64,000 nt of DNA from Hydractinia symbiolongicarpus (Eukaryota > Cnidaria > Hydrozoa > Anthoathecata > Hydractiniidae), in assembly GCF_029227915.1 (NCBI RefSeq), contig NC_079885.1, positions 6,758,001 to 6,822,000 on the forward strand, given 5' to 3'. The notes under the pieces are model-generated. The model was not told where the DNA came from and did no database searches. It saw only the letters and a program-made list of their open reading frames with translations. The position numbers were made by a program, and so were the translations under genes. Positions 24,461 to 36,400 of the stretch are shown piece by piece. How positions within the stretch are numbered: the stretch's first letter is position 1; each line of letters opens with the position of its first letter.

Positions 24461-26943
24461 TATTTATAAATGTCTGTAAGTGCTGTCGTTAATAATTTTG
24501 ATTTTGCAGTTGGTTTGCTTTATTTGCATCAGATAAAAAAGTATTTCACAGGGATTGTCCCCTATATCTTTTTTAATTAAGACTAAGTCGATCGTGAGGT
24601 GTTAACACGAGAACATATGGAGGTGACCCCTGAATTTTGGACATAATAAAAAAGAGAATGTGATCCCAGTTTTTTTTCTCGAGAGAGAGAGAGCTCAAAG
24701 AATGCTGTGTCGAGAATCTGCATAGCTACTAAGAAAAAAGTAGTTCTCCTGTAAGTGGAAAAAAATAACACTTCTGGCAAGGATGTTGACGGGTTCACTC
24801 CATGTGAACTCGTCAACTTTTCGTTTGTAGTAATAATTCTCGTTTCATACAAAAACAAGAAGCCCTGTGGCTTAAAGATTTCCGCCAATAGCAATAATCT
24901 AAAAAAGTACTGAACTTTGAAGAGTACTGAGTATTGGGGAACGAAATCATTGAATATTTTAAAATTTTAAAATTCAATTTTTGATTATTATTGTAACTGT
25001 TAATCATAGCTAATTTAACTTACATAAACTTCATTTCTCTATAAGAACAATTTTAAAAGAAAAATAATAAGCCTGAAAATTGATGAACAATAAAAACAAA
25101 ATGAAAACAACGACAGTTATTTTCAGACTACATATTCATATTTTTTCTTTTATAACACATTTGTTACGGTTTTATAGCTATTATACATTATCTCTCACCA
25201 AAAATTTTCAGCCTCGACTATTCCTCTTTAAATTAAAATTGATGACTAATTAATTAGTTCTGTCGAATATGGCTTTAGTCTTCGTGCTTGCAATATTGTA
25301 CAGAAGGAAATGGCGTAATTATTAAAGGGGAACATTAATAATATCAAAGATGGTGCATTTTAGGACGATCTTTATAATGCTACACTGCACGAGCTTTAAC
25401 TTTCGATAGCATATAAACTTTAAAATAAAGTATTGTTCATTGGATAATAAAACATTGGATAATAAAACAATTTGTTGCACTGTTAGGATTCTTGTTGACT
25501 CAAAACTCACTTTAGCCTCGTTCTCCAAAAAAATCTGTCAAAACGAGGATTTAGACTTTAGCCTGGATAAGTTTGAGGCGTCCAGCCTAGCTGCGCTGTC
25601 TCTTTCTATCTATCTCCTCAGGCGATTTAAAAGATTCCGCCTTTGCTGGCGGAAATCAAAGTAAATTTGAAAGTTGTATCAGGGAAACAAAATTTGGTCA
25701 CAACACAATATTATAGATTTGCTAAATAGAAACACAAAATAATGGTGGAAAACCGATTTCATTGTACTACGTCAAATGATTCATCGTGGCTTAGTGTAGC
25801 GCCAAGCTAGTGTGTTGAAGCGTCATCGTGACGGTATAGACTGATGTCACCAAGAAGAAAGAAAGAAAAATATGGCTATTAGATCGTGAAGATATATTCA
25901 AACCTTTAATTTAAATGCTGAATGCATTTCATATAATATCTATGGCAGCCTTGCCAACTAAGATGTTTGTGAACAAATCCAACACGCATTAATCTGGGAG
26001 AGAAATTGTTAATGCAGTTCAAAAATAAGATTTTCAACTCGTTGTCAGATTATTTTTTTCGTCTCACATGTGCACGCTTTTTTATAAGAACAAGCATAAC
26101 CTGAGACCAGCTATTCTTATTTTTTGAGACTATTCAGCCTAGTTTGGACTTATTTTTTTCTTAATAGTAAGAACACAACTTCTAATGCAGCCTTATTTTT
26201 TATTATTTCCCCAAATCTCTTTGAAATTTTTTTGTGTGCTATAAAAAATAGGTGTTTTATTTTTATTGTGCTAATGGACCTCTATAATTGTTTTCATGAA
26301 CAATCGAGACAGAGGAGACAGAGAGAGATTTCTTCCTAGATTGTTTATACTTTTGGGAAAATTAAGATTCAGGTTGTCTTTAGCTCCTAAAAGTGGTTTT
26401 TTCTCTTTTGACATCGAGACCGAAAGCAAAAAGTAAACGCTAGCGGCTTTGACATAGGCAACAAAACATTAGGATGAGGATGTACAGAGCCTGAAGTTAT
26501 TCATAATTTACTTTTATTATTCGGCAAAATCCGAGGCTCCTGTTCTTATCACATAGCTCTTATTAAAACAACGTGTACTGAGGCATGGAAATTTTGGTGT
26601 TCGAGGAGGCTTAAGGTTTTTAGGTTTCAAATAACGAAGTCTGGGAACGAGTTGGAATAAAAAACATAACGTCAGGAATATGAATTTGCATTAAATTATT
26701 CCTTTTTTTATAAATAACTACATAAATTATTGATATTCTGTCTCATTGTATTTATCTTTATAAGAATTCTCATAAATAAAATAAAAAACGAAAAGAAAGA
26801 AAGGAATTTTCTTGGGATGAATAAGCATTTCATAGCACATGAAACCAAAATGAAAAATCTTCACCAGAAAATGGACGTATAAATGAACTTTAAAATGTGG
26901 ACAGTTATAGGTAAGGTTTTTAGGCTTTCATTTCTTGTTTATT

Positions 26944-27227
26944 TTCTTCTTCTTCTTCTTCTTCTTCTTCTTCTTCTTCTTCTTCTTCTTCTTCTTCTTC
27001 TTCTTCTTCTTCTTCTTCTTCTTCTTCTTCTTCTTCTTCTTCTTCTTCTTCTTCTTCTTCTTCTTCTTCTTCTTCTTCTTCTTCTTCTTCTTCTTCTTCT
27101 TCTTCTTCTTCTTCTTCTTCTTCTTCTTCTTCTTCTTCTTCTTCTTCTTCTTCTTCTTCTTCTTCTTCTTCTTCTTCTTCTTCTTCTTCTTCTTCTTCTT
27201 CTTCTTCTTCTTCTTCTTCTTCTTCTT
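26944..27227. repeat. (TTC)n trinucleotide microsatellite, about 280 bp
   Basis: Almost perfect TTC/GAA repeats. The long poly-Leu, poly-Phe, poly-Lys and poly-Arg frames through it are artefacts. Long homopurine-homopyrimidine GAA/TTC tracts are known to form triplex or sticky DNA and to be length-unstable. Confidence 0.95.
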
Positions 27228-27962
27228 GTTATTGTTTTTGTTCTCCGTCTTAAACAGTATTTCCAAATTTGACATTCCGGAGAAACTTGAAACATCTGAT
27301 TTACAAGACAGATAAAGAGTTTCTCTATTTTCTTAATGGACATTTACCTCGCACTTGTTTTTACCACAAACAAATATTTTGATCTTTCGACGGTACTCTC
27401 TTAGTATTTTCATTTTAAACTAAATTAAGTACACGCTCTTTTTTATAAGAAACACGCTTATAAGAAACCTGAGGCTCAAAATTTAAAAATATTAAGCTTG
27501 ACTCAAGCTTTCTCAAGCTCCTCCACACCATACTATTGCAGAAAATAAATAGCAGACAAACTAAAACTATTAAGAAGCAACCATTTTTGCAAACAAAGCT
27601 TTTGTACCTTGGTTGGATTTCCTGTACAGGGGGTTGATGACCTACTTACTTAAGAAACTGTTAAGAAATTTTTAGCCTCAAAATCAGATAAAAATAAGAA
27701 ACTTAAGCCTCAGTAGACAAAGATAAAAAAAGTGTGTAGTTAAAAATAAAAGTCCAAAGTTTTCTCGTGTTTCCCGATTTTTAAAAAGCACGCGGTGTAT
27801 TATATATTTGTGCATCAACAGCTTTTAATGAATATATATTTTTCTTTAGTGGTCTAGAGAAATGGTGGTGTTATTCATTTAAACTATATATACAAATTTA
27901 CTACGTGCATGCTAAGTAGACAAAAAACCACCAATTCAAGTCTTAAAAACAAATGGTGAATC

Positions 27963-28027
27963 GCCATTCTCGACCCCACAGCTCTTTAAAGTTTTAATAT
28001 AAAAGAGCTCTGGGGACCAGAATGGTG
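27963..28027. repeat. Fold-back MITE (C-C-A-T-T-C-T-C family), copy 2
   Basis: GCCATTCTCGACCCCACAG on the left pairs with CTCTGGGGACCAGAATGGT on the right, around AGCTCTTT/AAAGAGCT. It is the same family as 392-468 and has no coding capacity. Confidence 0.6.
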
Positions 28028-28473
28028 ATCCACGTCTCCAGGGTTCAAAATACTTAACACAAAAGTGAACTGATCCTGGAGAAGAGGTTGCATACTGGTA
28101 ATGTTTTGCGTTGCATCAGCTTCCAGATTATTCTATTATTATATAAGATAATTCATTCTGGTATATATTTAACAGGAAATATGATCAATTTAAAATTATG
28201 CATATTTACGGAAATTATGTATAAGGGTTAGGGTTATAGTTATTTTGCATAATAACCGGTTGGTATGCATACTTCCAGAATTTATTACATCTCTGTAATG
28301 CTACGTTGACACTAATAAGAAAATAGAATTATCATTATTATTATCCAGCGAGCACTTTTCCACATCTTTTCTTTAAAAAAGATAAAAACCCCGGGAACAA
28401 AGTTGTTATAATGTATAACCTTGCTTTAATTTACTTCTTGGTCGTAGTAGGACTTGATATTCAGAGTTTTCTA

Positions 28474-28570
28474 CAACCTCGTCCCTAGGGTTTCCTGCCT
28501 GTTGGACATGGAGGCGTCAGGTGAGCGCTAGCGGCCTCGACGTTAGGTAACAACCTTGGGGACGAGGATG
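28474..28570. repeat. Small fold-back MITE (C-C-T-C-G-T-C-C-C family), copy 1
   Basis: Left arm CAACCTCGTCCCTAGGGTTT, right arm AACCTTGGGGACGAGGATG, about 97 bp in total. A related copy lies at 58574-58680. Each has the tell-tale CCTCGTC arm at one end and GACGAGG at the other. Confidence 0.6.
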
Positions 28571-29877
28571 TTTTTATGCTTCGCCTAAATACAACTATCG
28601 TTCATTTTTTCGAAATAAAACAGTGACACAAATTATATTGTACCAAAATATTTTTTTTTACAACGAACAGCACGAACTCAAAACACACAAAATCAAGCTT
28701 AGCAAGGCTCAAGTGTTAAACCGTCTTTAACAATAATGGTTAAATAAAGAAATCAATCAAAACGGATATAGTTCTACTTAAAACATTGTACTAAACATTG
28801 TCTTGTTCAGGCTAACAAAATTAGGACCATGTTTATAATTTTGTTCCCCTTTTTGTTTTCGTGTCTTTAAAACGAAACGTAAAGAGTTTTAGTAATAAGA
28901 ATTTGTACTACTACACAAAGATTGATTTTGAAAACTACAACTCCGGGCATAATATAGTGAAAAAAAGGGCGGGATTTTTAACACCGTAATCACAAGGATT
29001 TTAGAACGCCCTTTCGTAAACAAAATTATTTTATTGCTGTTTATTATGGATGAAATGTCAGGTGGATGAAAAAATGTCAGTTTATACTACTCCGTTTAAA
29101 CTGATCGTGTATTTCAGCCTTAACAAAAATTAAACGGCATGCATGGCAAAATAAAAACGAACAGGACGGGACGAATCATGGATAACCTTGCTGGAGAAAA
29201 TGAAGATTTAGCGGAAGATGTAAAAAAAATAACCTTGTTGTTTGTATGGAAGAAGGACGGAGGTTGTCAAAAGTGCAGCTCGCGCTTTTTTGACGTGTTG
29301 TTTGTTGATCACATTTCAACGTAGAAATACTGGCCAAGAAATACAAGTAGTCAAAACCCAACAACCCTTGAGATTAGGTTGCCATTTGCATGGATCAGTA
29401 GTCTAGGTCTTTAAAACCCCTGGGTGCACGAAATAAGTAGTTACGGTAACCATGTGAGGTGTATACCGTTAAGCTTGGTTCTCACCTGGCACTAAAAGAG
29501 CACTAAGGAGCACTAAAGAGCACTATAACGAGCGATATCCCGTGTTTTTTCGTAACTGAGAATCAGTTTCAACGCTCCTTAGTGCTTATCAGAGAGCTTA
29601 AGGTTACTGTAAAGGAAACAATTTTTTTTAGGTTTTTTGCAAAAAATTCAAGACATATAGAAAAAAAAATTCTCTTTCGAATGACATATTTTATATTCAA
29701 TGAAAATAATTGAAACATCCCTTTTTTCTGAAAAAAGTCTTTTCGAAGGTTTTAGCTATATCCTTCACACCTTCAAGAGAATATTTGCAAAATGAGTTGA
29801 GCATATTTTTTGTAAACATTATGCATGATGTGGAACTCCCCTGTAAATTATATGCATAATAGATAGTTTACTTTCAC

Positions 29878-29924
<47 letters not shown>

Positions 29925-30717
29925 TCTGGTTTTCCATAATATGAACAGCTAATAGCGCTATATCTTGATGGGGGATATAATTTGTATCTTAACTTGGGGA
30001 AAACCACATGCAGAGGGTTTATATGTTAAAGCTGTTCTTACAATCTTTAACCTTTTTAATCCAGACTACCCGACTGGCAGTTTGAATGGTTCAAATTGGT
30101 TTGAATGTGTCAATATTTCTGAACCCTCCTCAGAGCAAGTGATTCTGATAAAATATATTTGTGACGAAACAGGAATACAAATAACTTTAAATGTTTCTAG
30201 TCCTTGATCCTAGTAAAGTTGGATTTAAAATGTTGATACCCACTTAATCATATGATAGTCAGTTGATATACTTGCCAAGGGCTTTCAGTTACTGTGTAGA
30301 TGAATTATTTTGATGTATATAGTGAAATGAAAATACACTAAGCAGTTATAGACTAGTTGTTATGCAAAGATTCTTTATATAAGTAGTCCTGATTTTTATC
30401 TTAGTGACTTTTTTGACAGGTTTGACTATAAACAAAACTCAAATAAATGCAAAATTTCCACAACCAGCAGATTTAAAAATTGAACTTATGCAAATGTGAA
30501 CCTTTATCATATAAATGTCATTCCCCAGTGTTTATAATTCATTATTTGGCTCTGCAATTTTTTGTTAAAGGGTATGTTATTTGTCTTTATGCTGAGTTAT
30601 GTTGGCATATATCATGAGTTAGTACGTTGGCATTCACATTGGCAATTGTCATAGGTCAACTTAACTTACTGCAAGTTTTCTTTATTAAAGCATTTACACC
30701 AGAGACTGTATTTTTGT

Positions 30718-33466
30718 ATGTTATGTTTTATAGTGTGGATGGTATTTGTGCTATTGCCAATTATATGTCATGGCATCAAAAATGATATTCCCTCTGGTAG
30801 CTGGCAAGCTTGGACAGAATGCAAAGACCCATCAATTTGCAGAGGTATTTTATTTTTAAATATGATTTACATACTGCTTTGGTTTCAAAAATTATTTTTA
30901 AATAGTATATATATTGATTATATTTTTATGCCTGAATTAGGGTATAATTTATGTGCATCAGTTTAATATAAATTTTTTGTATTATATATATTGCAATCCT
31001 GAATAATTTGTTCCAAATTTAGGCTTCCATACTTTCAGCTGTATATTTAACTTCTATTTTTTTATAATTTTAATTATTTTATATACCTTTACTGGAAAAA
31101 AAATTAACTTATAGCTTGCAATGAAATATCAAGAATATACAAAATGTGCATGGCCAAGGAATCATTATGTTCAAGAAATGGGATGACACAAAACCAATCC
31201 TTAATAGATGTGAAAAATGGATCCTCAATAAACCCATTATTACCATTCTCTTGTAACAAAAACAAAGACAAGTGGAATGTGCTCCAAAGAATCAATGTGT
31301 CCTTGACGAAACTGCAGAACCTAAACATTTCAGTTGATGTTCGTTTTTCTGTTAAACTTCTCACCAGCATAATGGGTCAGGCAGCTGTGATGACAGACAA
31401 AAATGAGCAGAGTTTTCTAAATACTTCTCTCTATAGATTAAAAATGTTTTTTCAAAATTTTGACAGTTGCAAGTCACAACCTGCTAATAAACCTCATTGT
31501 ATGGTGTTATTGGAGTTGATAAAACTTTTCTCTGGGGAATTAAATTACACATGTAATAAATTGCCACCCCAGTTTCACTGTCAACCAGGAGAGAAATATT
31601 GTTTTCCCTTAAAACAGTGCATTGGTATGAATCAAACCTGTCAATTTAATTTTGAAAGGCGAGTAAAGTTTTTTGTTTTATATATTATTTTATTTGAAAC
31701 AGTTTCTTAAATTCCTAATTAATTGTAATGGCACTGGTTTAAACTTTAGATTTAAAGATAATGATGAACAACAAGTTAAGAATAGGTGCTTGGAGTTGTC
31801 ATCATTTTGTGGAAGGTACAAATCCTTTGTTTAAAGCCACTAATCTTTATTAGCATCATGAACCATGCAATAATACGAAACTGCAATTTAGTGAATGAAG
31901 ATCAGATTTTTTTAAACTTATATACAAAACACTAATAAACATTCTTCTAAATGGTAAATAAAAGTAAAACTCATTGTGTGTTACCTATATGACTTGTTAA
32001 TTGATGCATATAATTATTATATATATTGTATATTTAGCTTTCATGCTAACATTACAATCTTCGATAAGCTGTGTCCTGATCTAAAATTGCCTTTGCAGAA
32101 GAAAACAGACTGTTTCAAGCCTATTAATAACAAAGGTACTGTTTTTCAGTCAGAATGTTTGTGTCATAGCTGAGTAAGCACCTATTATAATCAATTAGCC
32201 TTAAAGTAAGAAGGCAGGTGGATAAAGTTCATTCAAATTATATTAGTTCCACTATATTGAATGTATTGATCTAAAATAAACAAAAGACACAATATAGAAA
32301 TCAGAATGTGTATATATACTATTGAGTTCAATATCCTACAGCAGGGTTGTATCTTAAAATGCGCTTTTAGTTTGAGCCGCTATAATCTCTTATATCACTT
32401 TGTTTTGGTCGGGTACACTTCAAAATAAGCGAAAGTAAAGCATTAATGGCATTGAGAACAGTATCAAACAGAATCAAATCAAATCAAAACACTGTTAATT
32501 GACAAGGCTGGTGAATGTTTGTCGGTTTAAATTTTAGGTTTTGAACATAGGAAATATATTATGCAGTTTTTTGCATCTGTTTTTCTTATTCTTTTGCAAG
32601 ATAGAAGAACCAGTCAACATTAAATTCTGAAATTATTTTAGTGTGCCACAAGTTTGCAAATATGCGTGATGCATGTTTCTTGTCAAAAAATGTATGCTCA
32701 CTCAACTCACCAGCAGATATTATTCCTCAATTGAGCTGTTGTGAGAAGTCTGATGGCATTGATCCATTGATGTTTATTTGTGGTCAAAATATGTTCAATA
32801 AATCAGGAGACACTTTTAATATTCCAAGTAAATACAAGTGCCCTGGTGGCCAGTCATTCTGTTTTGCAACTGGTGGTTGTTTGATGGATGATACTAAATG
32901 TTCCCTAAATAAATTGAGGTGTGTGATGATGTAGAATTTTTGATTTCCGATGTAATTTGAAATGTAAAATATTGAAGATGTTTCAACCTACCCACTCACA
33001 AATTATTCTTGATAAACTGTATTCCTGGTACTTCATTATTTTTTGTAAGAAAGGATTCGAATAAGTAGCCTTGTTTTGAGTAAAAATAACACTTTTGAGC
33101 AGAAGCTTCACATTGTAATCGCACAAAGAAATGTTAAAAAACTTTTAATGTTTATCTTTTAGTGACATAGAAGCTCGCAACAAAAGCTATCTCTGGAAAA
33201 TAGCTTGTAATGTGTTACCTAATTTTTGTAGAACAAGGTAAGTTTTATTGTAAAGTAATTCAAACAATTATAACATAGAAGGGAGATAATTTACTAGTGT
33301 GTAGGCTTGTAAAAACCGGATTGCTTTGTCTATTTTTGTTGTGTAGGGAAAAATATTTTTCTATGTTTAAATGACGAATATTTTCATACATATTTTCTTT
33401 GTACCCTAGGTACAATGTTTACAAAGAAGATCTGATGCATTTATGCAGTGCAAAGCCAATTATTGT
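30718..33466 (+). CDS. Gene B exons 1-7: signal peptide and duplicated Cys-rich module
   Basis: After the signal peptide the mature start contains S-G-S-W-Q-A-W-T-E-C, which recalls the start of a thrombospondin type-1 repeat but is too short to call. Two copies of one module follow. Copy 1 spans exons 2-3: A-C-N-E-I-S, then C-Q-P-G-E-K-Y-C-F-P-L-K-Q-C-I, then a short helical exon ending S-S-F-C-G-R. Copy 2 spans exons 5-6: V-C-H-K-F-A, then C-P-G-G-Q-S-F-C-F-A-T-G-G-C-L, then W-K-I-A-C-N-V-L-P-N-F-C-R. Exons 4 and 7 are the matching end segments. Within each unit the C-x-x-G-x-x-x-C-F pattern resembles half of an LDL-receptor class A repeat. Nothing in gene A corresponds. The intron phases of the two copies agree (2 after the C-F exon and 2 after the helical exon), which supports an exon-wise duplication. 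Confidence 0.8.
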
Positions 33467-36400
33467 GTAAGTGTTTTACTTATTTTATGAATTTTTTTTT
33501 GAGTGTAATTTTAATTACATATATACTGTTTTTCCTCTAACACACACCCTCCCAAGTTAAAAAAATATTTTGCGCCACCCCCTCTATTTAGTACTCAGCG
33601 GTATAACATTCATTATATTTGAAAATAAGTGACAGGGCAATTAAAATTATTAGTTAATTTGTTATTTTTATAATAACATTCTTTTTTTTTCATGTTACTA
33701 AATAGGCATAGGCAGTTACTAGAATTTTGTAACATATATAACACTAAGAATATTATTGTATTGTTTTTACCTTTTTCACAATTTGTAGTGATTTTTAAAA
33801 TAATTTCGTAACCACTTCCTTTTTTAAACCCCCCCCCCCCTGCAGTTATTAGAGGAAATACGGTATTTTTTATATCATATTGGTACCTAAAACAGCAGTT
33901 TTTCATATTTTCTCACCAGGATTAGTTGTTATAACCACATTAAAGTGATTCTAATTTAATCTAAAGGACGATTAATGAGCCATATAGTCCAAGACCAGTG
34001 CTGTAAACACATTGGCTTTTTGCTTTACAATCATTTAAAAACATATTAATATGGTTATCAAACATTGTTGTGTGCAAAACGATATCACCTTGATGGTATT
34101 ATTTTTTATTGGTACATATTTTTGCATTTCAAAAAAAATTAGTCTTAATTTTTGCAGATGATTGTTTGCATATTAAAGGTCTTAATTTCCACTAATGACT
34201 TAAAATTGTATCTATTTCGTTCTTAATATCAATGAAATTGAACTTCTTTCACCCTGAGAAAAAAAAATCACAAATTGTTGCCATTTATTTTTTCGCAAAT
34301 ATTAAAAAGAAGAAAATGTGTGCTTGGTATTTTGTGTAATAATTTAATAACCTCATAAATTCTTTAAAAGCGCAAAAATCAATATCCCTGGGTTGAACTT
34401 CTAAGTGCCTATGTTATATATTTTTTTGTTTTAACCAAATGCTTGTTCATGTGAAGAAACAATTTTTCTTTGCATATCATTTTTTATTTATATACACCTT
34501 AAGGATTCCTCTTTTTAACTAAGAGCTTTCTGTAGATTTTTAGCAATTTATTAAAGTGGTTTTGAGTAGTTGTTGTTTGCAAAAAGGAACACCACAGTTT
34601 GATACAGTAAAAGAAACACAATTCTTGGAGACCAAATTTTGCTGTGTTTTGATTACGAAAATATTTTTAGTCCTTTAGGGCATGTGAGACCTGGTATAAT
34701 TTGCATTCATATGAAATTTTAAAAAATTGGGCCATACAATTTCTGATATTAAGGTGCTAAATAGGCATGCAGGAAGACAAAAGAATGCATAGGCCAAAAA
34801 TGGTATATTTTTAGGGTTTATCCCTGTTTAATTAAGAAGTAGATGGAATGTGATGTATATAAAGCTAATGGAAGATTTCTTAGCAAAAACACCAAACAAA
34901 GGGAAATTTCTGGAATAAATAAGTTAAAAATTTGGAATTATAAGAAATAAGGTTACTAAACATTTTCAGACTTTTGATTTTGGAATTAAAAACTTGAAAA
35001 TTAGTCATTTTTTGTGTTGGAACTCAAAAACAAGTTACTATCTTTAACAATAACTTTTGCCGTTGTTTTATGGTTTTATGTAATTACGTTATTGTCGTTT
35101 AGGGGTAATTTAACTGTTCTCCTTCGACATGGGAAAACCATTATGGAAAACATTCTGTTGGAGCTTTTTAATATGAAGATGTTAGAGAAAGGTGTCTTGA
35201 TCAAAGAAATAAAGAGATTTCGTAGAAACACAATGCGCATGTCCTGTGATGTAATCTCTAATGATGATAAAGATTATGTTTACGTTCGTCCAAACTGTGT
35301 GTTACGGTAAGATTTATTCCATTATTGTACAGCACGTCATGTCAAAAAAACTAAGTCTTTATAATTTTTTAGACCTGCCACAAATGAACCATGTTATTAT
35401 TACATATGGGATGGTTTAGTAACATTAGCAAATGGTCAAATATATGAAGTGAAATTCATTCAGTTTAATTCCCAATTTCCATCACCTTCTCAGCAAGAAA
35501 TGTATACGTTAGAAGTACCTGAGTGGGTAAGATCCACCAGGAAGTATGCTGACAAGTTTGTTGAAGTAAGTTTTGTTATTAATCTTTAAAAGCAATTACT
35601 CTGTTGCACCTTGATCTCAAGAAAACAAAAACGTTGAGAAGAAGATATTTTTGGACAAATTAGTGCGTGGACCTAATTGGTGTGAGTCAAGATCGCTTAT
35701 CACTCTTCTTTAGCTTATCGTTTTAGAGTTTAATATTTTGGATGCTAGTTGTTTTATTTTCCTGATGTAAGTCTCATGTGTTCATTCTTACGAATAGTTC
35801 CAGCAGATTTACTGATTACTGATTACTGACTAACTTTTTCAAAAATTGTTGCAATATAATGTTGAAATTTCAAACACCCAGAGCACTATGTTTAAAAAAT
35901 TATTTCGATATAGATCAAACATCTTAATTTCACATCAGCACCTACAACAGATAAATGCTTCACTGTACCAGATCAACTACTCCAGTTAGTGAAAGATCAA
36001 CTGTTATATGTTGCCTGCCAAAGGCCAGTTCTTGCTATTTCCAGATGCAAGGCTCCATCAAGAAGTAAGTAAGAACAGAGAATGGTATATAACTGTACAA
36101 AGAAAGAAGTATTAGGAATTACATTGTAGCCATTTTTTTTTTACTCCTTTTAACTGCAGAGACCTTCCTATGACTCATTCCAAAACAGTAAAAAACACAA
36201 GCATATATTTGCAATTTTTTCTAAGTTAAATTAAATTTTGTAATACTATCAGCTCTTCAAGAAAACCCCACAAACGTGTACAAACTAGTAAAAATTAATT
36301 TTAAAATTTGAATAATTTTGTTTAGGCACGTTTATGATTAAAAGTAAATATGGCTGGATCAGGAAAATTCGCTGCAGTCATATAAAAAGACCCATTCCAA

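Larger units (their letters stand above)
22909..30717. other. Intergenic region between genes A and B
   Basis: About 8 kb with no gene that I can support. It contains a Helitron-like fragment with an expanded (GTCT)n tract, a (TTC)n tract, fold-back elements near 27963 and 28474, a 13-bp inverted repeat at 29499-29511/29574-29586, and a (TA)n run near 29883-29917. A reading frame at 29965-30207 just upstream of gene B is mentioned under rejected items. The gene B promoter should lie in the last part. Confidence 0.6.

Noticed and set aside
26883-27343. Poly-Leu, poly-Phe, poly-Lys and poly-Arg reading frames.
   Set aside because: They are translations of the (TTC)n tract in different frames.
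29139-29324. A 61-codon + strand frame with C-Q-K-C in the gene A-B spacer.
   Set aside because: No recognisable family, no clear splice partner and no promoter; it could be chance.
29965-30207. An 80-codon + strand frame about 500 bp upstream of gene B, with N-glycosylation-like N-x-S motifs.
   Set aside because: It ends in a stop, has no clear donor to join gene B and no paralogue in gene A. It may be a relic, but I could not link it to a gene.
30760-30844. Thrombospondin type-1 repeat in gene B (S-W-Q-A-W-T-E-C).
   Set aside because: Only the first motif is present; the remaining Cys and Arg positions of a TSR cannot be found.
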